Assembly: GCA_029379385.1 (NCBI GenBank)
Contig: CM055618.1
Span: forward strand, 8,442,134 to 8,506,133
Direction: 5' to 3'
Length of the DNA: 64,000 nt
DNA from: Quillaja saponaria
Lineage: Eukaryota > Streptophyta > Magnoliopsida > Fabales > Quillajaceae
This document shows positions 26,070 through 36,800 of this stretch, piece after piece. The translations under genes and the position numbers were made by a program. The notes below the pieces were generated by a model. The model did not search any database, was not told where the DNA came from, and worked only from the letters and a program-made list of their open reading frames with translations. Every line of letters starts with the position of its first letter. Position 1 is the first letter of the stretch.

Positions 26070-28247
26070 TTACATGATCAGGTCGTCAAGCAATTTGGTG
26101 CTGAATGGTAACTTGACGACCCCAGATGCTACTAGGAGTGACAAAGACCAAATCGGTAGTACCCATTGAAGCACAAACATCAGAATCCTTTTGCCTGCAA
26201 TAACAGGCAAAAAATAGATGTCTAAGACGTGCAATTTCAGATTCTTATAGAAGATGAGAGGAAGACAAACAGTAAATAGAGTTTATATTTGATTTTAAAG
26301 GACAAATGCAGATGCAAAGACAAAGGTAATTTGTATGTATTTATTACTTTACAAGCTTAGCTGCAAACAACGGATTATCAGAGAAGTCAGTTTTCGTTTT
26401 GTTACTGTCCAAATTAAATAAGGAAATGAATTTCATCTCCAGCAAACTGTCATTGATTAAGGAGCATTGTGTATTCATAAGTTTATAATAATTTTCACCG
26501 CATGTTCACAATCTTTCCTGATACACAGCCTTAACTTAAATTTACATATATGAAATGCATTTGAAAAAGAAACTTAACAGGATGAAGAAGAATAAAAGTA
26601 AATTATAGAGAACTGAATACAAATATGTAGAGGACATGGCAGAAAATGGATAAAAAGCAAATTCAATTTTCTTCTACAATCCATTCAAGAACAAAGGAAA
26701 ACTAAAATGAACAAATGAAATGAATTAAGTACACTGACACTTATTTAAATTGAATAATTGGCATACACTAATGAAACTGCTTTTCAGTTTCTTCTTCATA
26801 TTTTACCCTGAAAATGAAAAGTAACAACAACTCTTTTGTTTTACATGTCTTGTAAACTAACATAATAAGTTAACAAAATGGTCAGAAATTCTATTATCAG
26901 ATTCAAAATCACAGAAGATTTACTATTCTTGGGAATTAATGGTCATGAGGTACAAATGTTGCAGTGACTGAACACTGTAAGTTGTTGTGTCTATCTTTTC
27001 TCTGCTTTTGGCAGTTGGAGTGTGTACTAAATTGTCCTAGCTAAGATGCATCTTTTTTTTGTAATTAGGATACTGGAATCTATTTTTGTGAGATGAAATC
27101 AGCCATCTTATTAAGCTAACACCAGTGGAATTAAATGAGTGGATTTTAAACCTAATTGTTGAGCACACTGCCTCAAACAACTGTTGCATTGTCAAGACTT
27201 GTTAAACAAGTATGTCAACCATGACTCACCACTTCCCAAAATGGAGATAATAAGAAAAGTACGCATCATACAAACTAAAATACAAAGGTCCTATATCTGA
27301 AGAGATATAAAAAGGGAAATCATTAAACGATTTTTAGTAAAAAGTGTTCAGACAAGCATGAAGATAGTAACATAAACCATGACTGATGTAAAATTCATGT
27401 TCCTTGCAGTTGATAATCTTATATGCATCAGACACAGTCCTCTTTCTCAAATGTGTGAAAGTTTTGCACAACAGGTCCAAAAACTTGAGTAGACTCAATT
27501 GATAAATAGACAAACTTCTTAGTTTATAGAATTTGAAAAGATAAAAATGTCAAATAAAGGAAGCTCTTTTAATTCATGGTCTACCTCAATTTAAAAACTC
27601 AAATGATCCCATTAATTAAATCTTGAAAGCCTATTTTATCTTGAACAATGATAAAACAAAACTACTATATGGTTTTACAGAAACATCTCTTAGTTCCCGG
27701 AACCTCAAAAGTTGGAAATAGAACTTAACAGAAACAATTTGATGAAAAAGTGATTACCCGAGGAGCGAAACTTGTTCTCAGTATTGGTGGTTACCCACTC
27801 TCCTGTCTCCCTAAGTTTCTTCTCGACCGGTCCTTCAAATGGGTTGCTAGGACTCAGCAAGGACATGTCAAATACACTCTTCCTTTGATCCGAATCCCTG
27901 TTTATAGCAAAAGAAAAATCACAATGGCATTACTAAAGCAATTAACCAGAAACACATCAAAATTATATGGTAAATTTTCAAAATAGTAGAATGAGAGAGG
28001 AGAGGAAAGGAAGAAACGAAACATGCCCTGGTTCGCCGTCTCGGAAACTTCCAGCACCGATAATGCGCTCAATTTGGATGACTGTGGGTTGTTGTGGTCT
28101 AGGCCGCAGCTTCTTTCTGGGTAGAATAGTGGTTTTCATTCTGCGAGTTGGAAGCTTGGGAGAGTTGCTATTGGTGGGTGGAGAGTCATCGGGCAAAGGG
28201 GCTTGAGCAATGGTTTTGCTTATGGAAAGTTTGGATAAGCAAAACAT
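26070..28247 (-). CDS. CRR3: CRR3, chloroplast NDH complex factor
   Basis: CRR3 (CHLORORESPIRATORY REDUCTION 3) is a nuclear-encoded plastid protein needed for accumulation of the chloroplast NADH dehydrogenase-like complex, which drives cyclic electron flow around photosystem I. Three exons, 28247-28027, 27897-27758 and 26194-26070, give 161 aa. The first 50 residues are basic and Ser/Pro/Thr-rich, as in a transit peptide. They are followed by the conserved PTVIQIERIIGAGSFRD (54-70), then FEGPVEKKLRETGEW, then one membrane helix (about 124-147, ILMFVLQWVLPIWSLSLLV) and a short C-terminus ending LLDDLIM. The first intron needs a GC donor (CAGG|GCATGT) to keep this model; a poor GT donor 8 bases on would add three residues. 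The identification rests on remembered family motifs and on linkage to DELLA and PICALM1. Confidence 0.85.
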
Positions 28248-28360
28248 GGCGGGCTTTGTCTGGTGTTATAGCTGAGTTCCCTTTACAATTCTTATAGTAC
28301 CAATTGCAAGATAAACTACCAAGGAATAGGAAATATCTACAAATTTTTCACTCATTTACC

Positions 28361-28370
28361 TTATATAGAG
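28361..28370 (-). promoter_or_regulatory. Candidate TATA box for CRR3
   Basis: On the minus strand this reads CTCTATATAA, about 115 bp upstream of the CRR3 ATG. The distance fits a short 5' leader. This is a sequence match only. Confidence 0.4.
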
Positions 28371-28808
28371 AAATGTTACATTTTAAGCTCAAAATGAAAA
28401 TAGTGATTTGAGAGCGTTTCAATATAGATTGTGTAACAATTTTTACTAACTACCTTTCTGCATAGTCTGGATTTAATCTTTTATACAGTAATAAAACGTG
28501 ACACAAATAAATTTACTTTGATATAATTTAAACCCTCTTTCTTGATTTTGATTTCAATGGTTATTGTAATGGAACGTCTATCTCACTTCAATTAAATAGT
28601 TTTTTCTTTTCCACAACAACCAAAAAAAAAAAAAAAAACCCTCTTTGCAATTTCACATGTTAGATTAGACAGAGGGAAAAAAAAAAAAAAAAAAACTAAT
28701 TGAGTTTATATGATTTGTTGTTATCGCTCGCACAGTCACTCAGTCGCACACTAGCTAGCACTAGTTACAAGCATTACATTGTGAGTGGTCGTGGATGAGT
28801 TTCATTTC

Positions 28809-28814
28809 CACGTG
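28809..28814. promoter_or_regulatory. G-box CACGTG in the CRR3/NdhL shared interval
   Basis: A perfect palindromic CACGTG (context CCACGTGGCA) lies 132 bp before the NdhL ATG and about 560 bp from the CRR3 ATG. G-boxes bind bZIP and bHLH factors such as HY5 and PIFs and are common in light-regulated photosynthesis genes. A GATAAGG I-box-like motif follows at 28914-28920, though it may already be in the leader. Function here is inferred. Confidence 0.5.
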
Positions 28815-28945
28815 GCATCACCTTAACGTTTATATCCCATTTAATTTCCTCTTTCTTTTATTTTCAGAGAAATTCCATGCAGCCATCTATGCCATGAAAT
28901 TGAATCACAAATAGATAAGGAACTCAACAACACAGAGCTGCAAAA

Positions 28946-29988
28946 ATGAGCTGCTCATTCAGCTTCCAAATCTCCAAAGCTCTACCTCCTCTCTGCCCTA
29001 CTAAATGCAGAACTCCTTCCCTCTACATTGCTTCCAAGCAAAAACCATCTCACAGCCATTATCCTGCCCACAATGTAATTTTACCTTCCTCTTCTCGCTT
29101 CTAGCATATGTGTGTGTGTGTATTAGTCTTATATATTATCTTAAAAATTGATTATTTTTCTCTGTGGCATACCATGAATCCAATTTCAGGCCCTTACAAG
29201 CAATACCCAGAAGCCAATTGACTCCTGTCTAAAGAAATCAAATTTGGCAATTCAAATAGGAGCACTTTTGGCACTTGTAAGACTCTAATCCTTGTGTATT
29301 TTTTAGTTCTATAACTATTCAAAATTGAGATTATATACAGCTTGATGTGAAAAATCATTCTGACAGGCTGAGCAACCAGCATTTGCGGTTACAGGAGTAA
29401 ATAATGAGCCAGATCTCACATGGACTTTGATACAATTAGGGATTGTTCTCTTTTGGTACTTCATCATCATGCCAGTGAGTTTTTCTTTTTCCCTTCATTT
29501 GGGAGATTGTTCTTATTTTTAATTTTTTTGCCTGCCCCTTTTTCCTTTTAACTATTATCCAAGTGGTTATATTTTGGTGCGTTGCAGCCAATAATCCTGA
29601 ACTGGCTAAGGATAAGATGGTACAGAAGAAAACTATTAGAGATGTACTTGCAATTCATGTGTGTCTTCCTTTTCTTCCCAGGGTCAGTGGTTCTCACTCT
29701 CATATTTTTGCTTTACCCATGTTGTGGTGTCTAAGAAATTGAATTTCCTTTGTGTTACTAAATGTTTTCTAGTAGTAGTTCAGAAAGTACTTTTTTATTG
29801 GGAAATAATGGGTAAATTGTTTTCCTCTGTTATATTGCAGAGTATTGATCTGGGCACCATTTCTGAACTTCAGGAAATTCCCAAGGGACCCATCAATGAA
29901 GTATCCTTGGTCTAAACCACAAGACCCTACACAAATAAAAAATTCTTACTTGAAGTATCCATTTGCCAAACCTGAAGATTATTCATGA
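28946..29988 (+). CDS. ndhL: NdhL, subunit L of the chloroplast NDH complex
   Basis: NdhL (CRR23) is a thylakoid membrane subunit of subcomplex A of the chloroplast NDH complex and is nuclear-encoded. Five exons: 28946-29074, 29190-29276, 29367-29474, 29588-29682 and 29841-29988. All have GT-AG introns and consistent phase, giving 188 aa. The first ~45 residues are Ser/Lys-rich with few acidic residues, as in a plastid transit peptide. A second hydrophobic stretch ending LALAEQPAFA (71-79) resembles a thylakoid cleavage region. Two membrane helices follow (about 92-112, LIQLGIVLFWYFIIMP; about 127-147, LQFMCVFLFFPGVLIW), separated by the basic loop RIRWYRRK. The C-terminus has MKYPWSKP and LKYPFAKPEDYS. 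No defects are seen. It lies head-to-head with CRR3, with 698 bp between the two ATGs, and tail-to-tail with MYG1. Confidence 0.93.
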
Positions 29989-30825
29989 ATTTGCAGAATT
30001 ATAAATCACAATATTGGGATTCCTCGTTTGCTTGCTATGTATATCATACAAATATATAAAGGTGGAATTTTCTGAATCAGTTCTAGTTCTGCTGTAAATT
30101 TTGTTTCTCCATACTGTATTTCATGTATATGACTGAATCAGCCTATCTACCGTTTTAGCCAAATGCACAGTACTAATTTCAGAGCCAGTCATTAACAATG
30201 TAGCTTTTAGGGCTATGACTATTGGTTTTTCAGACAGAACATATACTGCTTGAAGTAGAAATAGAAATCTAGCAATTTGGTAAATAGAGAACCCGTGTTG
30301 TGCGTATTTCTGCAAATTTGTAAATTTACTTTACGCTTTGTTTTGGATAGATAGAATTCACCCTATAGATATAGATTTGGGACTAATCATTTCAAATAAT
30401 ACGTTTAGTTGCTTTTAATGTGGAAGTATTTGAATTTAGACCAAATTCCTAGATGAAATACAGCCCCCAATTGAATGGTTTTGAAATTCTTATCAGGAGA
30501 TATTATGTCAAATCCACAGCAATAGACCACAATGAACATTAGATCATAATTCAACCTGATTCAACATTGATGCGGTTAAAATTTTTCTAACAGAATCATT
30601 TGAAAGTAGTAGTAGAATGATAGTTACCTCCAAACTAAAATGAATGAGTCAAGAAAACAATTGAAAGTACATAACGATGCTAGGACTGTCAGATTGTACA
30701 AAATTTCTTCCCTATAAACACAATTGGAATATATTTGTTTAAGCTATTAGCACCTTCCTCAAATCCTGAAAACCTCTCGTGAGATTGATGCATGAGCAGA
30801 CACCCGTGCAATTTATATTCTTCAC
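29989..30825. other. Tail-to-tail spacer between NdhL and MYG1
   Basis: This holds the 3' untranslated regions of both converging genes. No further coding region was seen. Confidence 0.6.
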
Positions 30826-33800
30826 TCACAACTGCAAAGCAGCTTTAGCCATGGCCAAAGCACCCTCATAACTTTGATTTCCACCAATAAACCCACTCAT
30901 ATGGACAAAAACACAACCAGAAATTCCTGCCACCCCTGACAATTCATTGTCCCTTAGACCTCGCCATTGAGATGGGAGAGGCTTCCGACTCTCAAATCTA
31001 TCAGGTGATATTGAAACTGCCTGCACTCGCCACTGTTTGCTCCTGTCATCCTGCATATTGCATTGAGATACTATACATTGGAATCAAGATAATTCATAAT
31101 TTGCTGACAATAAGAACTTGGATAATGAGGACCACACAAATTCACAAAAAACTACAACAATAAGAACTTGGATAATGAGGACAGTACAAATTCACAAGAA
31201 CTTAAAATTGTTTAAAGATCTAGGGACATGTATGTCCAAGCATGGGAGACATAAATGCTAATTAGAGACCAAAACAAGCAAGGGATGCGGACACAATGGT
31301 TTTCCAGTCATTCCACAACACTAACAATCAGAGCAGGCAACAGGATGGTGTAGCTGGTCCCATTTTAACAGATTTATACTCCAAAAGTTATAAATTAATC
31401 AGAATACAATCTCTCCACACAACAGTTTCAAATTAGTCCATGAATCCAAAAGTAATTTTGATAACTGCCAAGAAAAACCTAAAACATAATTGGCCAACAT
31501 GTTGTGATTTCAGCACAATTTGATTGACCAACAAGCCACAAGAATAAATGTAATGAGCAAGAGAAAATAACAGCACTAGATTTATGTGGAAAACCCTCTA
31601 GAGTTGAGGGAAAATCCACATGGCAAACTCCGACAAAATCTTCCACTATAATAATAGTAGTGACAAAAATAAATTCGCTCTAGTTAGTACTAGAATTATA
31701 CAAAATATATCATCAAAGTGTATAACCAAGTGTAGAGATTTACCAAAAATAGTGGCTCACGATTATCGTTCACTCAAAAACTGGACTAAGTATTTCCTCA
31801 CTATTTTATCTCTCACACGCATCCTCTCACTTTGATATTTCTCTCGGCAGCTCTTTGCTTGCCTTCTGTTCTAGTGTTGCTTCTCTAATCACTACACTTG
31901 AAACTCCATTTATAGGTCCAATCTTAGTTAATACATATAGGTGGGAAACAAAGAGTGTTAAAACTCTCTTTTGACAAAATCATTGTGAATGGCTTAAACG
32001 CCACCGAAAGAGAAGGCAAAGTGACTGCCAAACCCAAAAGTCCAATATAGGGCTAGACTCCGACAACAATCTCCCCCCTCCAACCTTATTTCAAGAAGAA
32101 AGTATCAAATAACCTCTTCATCTAAAGTCAATTCCGGTCAGCCTACTGAAAATCTCAAACTTTTCCCTTGTAACAACTTCTGTCATCATATCAGCAATGT
32201 TGTCATTAGAGTTAATTTTCTGCACTAGTATCAACTTCCTCTTGATTACATCTTGTCACCAACATGTGTTTTGTCTGTGCATGATATATAATATTTTTGC
32301 TCAAGTCCATAGCACTTTGACTATCACACTGTACTACATATTCTTCCCGGTTCAACCCCAAATCAAATATTTTCATCCAAAACATTTCTTTTTTTGCTTC
32401 ATTAGCTGCAATATATTAAGTCTCGATAGTAGATAACACACTTCTGCAACTTAGACTACCATGAAACAGCTCCCATGCAAAGTAAATACATATTCTGATG
32501 TAGATTTTCTACCACCAAGATCACCTGCCATATCTGCATTTGCAAACCCTTCAAGAACTAATTGTTAATCCCAAGGCACAAATACTTGTCAGAGGTACCT
32601 CTCAAGTATTTAAAGATCCACTTCACTGCTTCCCAGTGTTTCATACTAGGATTCGAAAGAAATCAGCTCACTACAACAACTGCATGAGCAATATCTAGCA
32701 ATATACACACCATAGCATGCATCAAAGATCCAACTGCTGAGGAATAAGGAATCAATGCCATTGAATCCATTTTATTCTTTGATTTTGGAAAAGATCTTTT
32801 ACTTAGATTGAAGCTACTAGAAAGAGGTGTATTAACCGAGTTAGCATTTTTCATGTTGAAACATTCAAGCACCCGTTCAACATTTTTCCTGTGATAACCA
32901 TAGCTTCCCAGCTTTCCTGTCACGAATGATTTTCATTCTCAGTATCTATTTTGCTAGACCTGAATCCTTCATATTCAAAGGACTTAGGCAACAACTCTTT
33001 TAGCTTGCGAATCATCTTCGCATCTTGTCCCAATATCAGCATTTCATCCACATATAACAATAGAATAAAGTAGTTATCTCCACACAAAAAAATATAAATT
33101 CTTCTAACATATATACAATGATTAACATCTATCTGTCTGTATTTCTGACTCACCATAAACGAATCAAATTTCTTATACCACTGCCTTGGAGCTTGTTTCA
33201 AATCATGCAGACTCTTTAACCTGCAAACCATGTGTTCTTTCCCTTTCACTTCAAACCCTTCTGGCTAATTCATATAAATCTCTTCCTGTAAGTCACCATG
33301 TGCTCTAATCCCAATTGTTGTGCAAGTCCAATCCCTATATTAGACTTTTGGGTCTAGCAGCTATTTTGCCATTTTGCTTTTGGTATCATTTAAGTCATTT
33401 ACAATGGTTATGTCAAAAAAGAGTTTTAACTCTCTTTAGCTCTCAACTATATCTAATACTAATGTAGGTGAACTTGAACCTATAAATAGATGTTCAAGAT
33501 GAAGTGACTAGAAAAGTAACAAGATACTCAGAAGGCAAGCAAATATTTGTCTAATAGGAGTTCCGAGAGTGCACTGTTTGTTATCAAAGTGAGATAACAA
33601 GAACAAGAACAAGAGAAAAATTGTGAGGAAATACTCATTCTGAATTGTGTGTGAGTGATAATTGTGAGTCACTATTTTTGAGTAAATCTCTACACTAGGT
33701 TATACACTTTGTTAGTGTTTGTATACCTTTAGTAGACACTAGAGAAAATTTGTTTTGTATACCTCCAGTAGTAATTAGAGAGAACTTGTATTGTATCCTT

Positions 33801-36800
33801 ACTAGGATTGGGATTCGAATCAAATAACTTCGAATATGATATTATTCGAATTCGAATTCCAGTACTCAAATTCAAATTTGAATACTTATCTAAACTTAAT
33901 AAGAAATTCGAATTCGAATTGAATTTCGAACATTCAAATTTGAATATTTTGGATATTTTGGTAATAAAAAAAATTATAATATTTTGGATATTTTGGTAAT
34001 AAAAAAAATCATAAAAAGTAATTTTTTTACATAATTTTTTAATAAAACATTTATTATTCCAAATATAGAATATTAATTCGAATACTAATTTGAATTCAAA
34101 TTATTCGTCGAATATCGAATCAAATTATGTACTATTTGAATTCAAATCCGAATCCGAGATTTGAGTGCCACCCCCAATCCCTCCTATCATTACAGTTGAA
34201 GATTTATCGAAATTTGTCTCATAGTTGTTCCCTCAATTGGATTTTTCACGTAAATCAAGGTGTTCTCATTTTCTCTTGCTCATTACATTTATTCTTGTGG
34301 CTTGTTGATTAAATTGAATTATTCCACTGAAATACCAACACAACAAAACTTTGGGGCTTGAACATTGCTTTGAGAAGAAAAGATACATAAACTAATCACA
34401 ATGCTAACCACCCTACTGGAAACCAAAGTATTCAATCTTGTAATGTACTGGCCAGTATGGCCGAGATGTCTGGTACATATATGCAATCCAGTACAAAATA
34501 CATTACATACCAAATACAACTCTATGGTGTTGGAATTTTTCTTGGATTTACTTGCAGAGACGGGCTAATACTGAGTGGTGGTACAAGTCAGAATTTCCGA
34601 GACTTGTATGAACCAGGATGGAAAGTGATAAAATGACTAAAAATTATATGTACACAGTTGAGGTTGTCCATTTGAATTCATAATGGGATTCAGCATGCAT
34701 CCAGCAAAGATAATTTGTAAGATAACGTAATATATATATAGATCCCAACTAGTTTGGGTTTTAAGGCTTATTTGAGTTGAATTAAATATAGCATATATGT
34801 ATAATGTATTCTGCCAAGAAGTCAAGAGCCATTAGAAAAAAAATCTATACATATAATACTCTATAATTTTTTTAATGAAATATAAGATAGAAGGCCAAAA
34901 TGGTTCACAAATATTAACTGAAACTGATTTGTGCATGCCAAGAGGAAAATAATGATGTTATTCACACTAACATATGAACTGTTTCCACAAACACAAAAAA
35001 TGATTATATGAAATGCTAAATCAGTTTAAAAACTAAAATAAAGATAAAGAACACCTACCTGGTAGAGAACAAATTTGATAAGAGGCTCAATTTTCATCTC
35101 CACCTCAAGCTCAAATAGATGAAGCTTCCACTGAAGGACACAAATTAAGTAATGATCTTTCAAAAACAAAGTATATTCATGATAACATGCATAGTGCATC
35201 ATAATTCTCCGTGGGTTTGGGTGTAGTAAGGTGTAGTAACAAGGAGTCAACTTTTTACAAGAAACTAGCCAGATAATAAAATCTACAACACATGACCAGT
35301 GAACCATGAGAAATAGCATCAGGATGTTTCCTAATTTTTTTTCCATTGTATTTCTTCCATTCTAGAAAGTAGTAAAGTTTTAAGCTGCCAAGGGAAACAT
35401 TCAATGAGGGAAAACCACATGAGTTGGTGTTATCAGCAGATCAATAAAGGCAGCCATAGTATTATACACTTCTGTTGCTATAAATATTTAATAGCCGTAC
35501 TTATCACTAGTTGATATGCTATAAAGAAGAGACAAATTGTAAGAATTCTTAAAAGGTTGAGTAGAATGATAAACAGAGCTAGGGATATCAATCAGAGATT
35601 TTTGGTACAAAGTGTAAACAATTCAACTAATAGAATCAGGCGTAGATATGATTTGTATGAATCAGCTCTATATTGTATGCAGACTGCAGAGAAGGAGAGA
35701 AGCATTTACAACTCACAGGACAAAATTTTGTCAAAACCATGATTTCTCCACTAGAATCGATATTCTGTCTAGCTGCAATAGTCTCCATCACAATTGATCG
35801 TGCTGGTAACCATGATTTTGCGTGAAACCGAACACTCTGGTCAGTAAAAAGGGTTGTTAAAAATATGAAAGAAAATAATAATACAGATAAGAATTACTAT
35901 GGCCAACCTTCAAAAAAATCCATTTTGAATTGCATATCCTTCAATCTAGGTTACAATACAAAAATGCATATCCATCAATTACAAAGGGGAAAGAATGGAA
36001 AAAGGGAGGAAAGACTCACATCTAAAAACTCACTACCAGCAAGAGCCATTGCTCGTTGAAATGCCTCATTCTCCTTCTCAGATGACTGATCAGGTTCTGT
36101 CCAATCCAAATTTAACCTTCCAACTCTGGAAGACAAGTGTGAATTATTCACGTATTTTGGAGGCTGGTCAGTGTCGTACTGATTGATTCCATTGTCAATA
36201 GCATCAATTGCCTGGTACAAGCAAACAAGAATATAACAAGTATCATTGACAAGCAAAAAAGAAATCTTTTAATGGTGGGGGAATGAGCCTTTATTAATTA
36301 GAATATTTCATTGTCTATTACTAATTCTAAACAATCTAAAAGTTATTTTTCAATATTTCTGTAGTATCAATTCCTGATATATAGTTTGAGAAACAGAGGC
36401 TGCTTGTACTGAAACTTTGGTAGAGAATGAAACTTGGAAATGTTAAGGGTGTCCTCCCAATTTGCAAAAATTAAAATTAAAAGCATGGAAGCTTTAACTT
36501 TCTGTCACAAATCCCTCCTTTATCTGAATATGTTTTCCATATTCCTCACATTTGGGTAAATGTCTAAATTCTTCCATTGACGTAGGGCGTCGTAGCCCAG
36601 CCCAACTTGAAAAGGCCATTGCTTTTTATCAGAGTGGTTTAGTCAAGTTTCGTTCCCAAAATCTCTCAAAAAGTATCAGGAGACTTTTCAGTTTCTGCCA
36701 CAATTATCAGCATTTAAGTAGAGCCATAATTAGCTGCCTACAAACATTTAACCTCGAATAAGGGGCATGTTTTATTATTTCAGTTTTTATCTTCATTAAG

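Noticed and set aside
33808..33999. Open stretch MGFESNNFEYD as a gene
   Set aside because: It is a translation of the TTCGAA-rich MITE, and its low-complexity protein has no family match.
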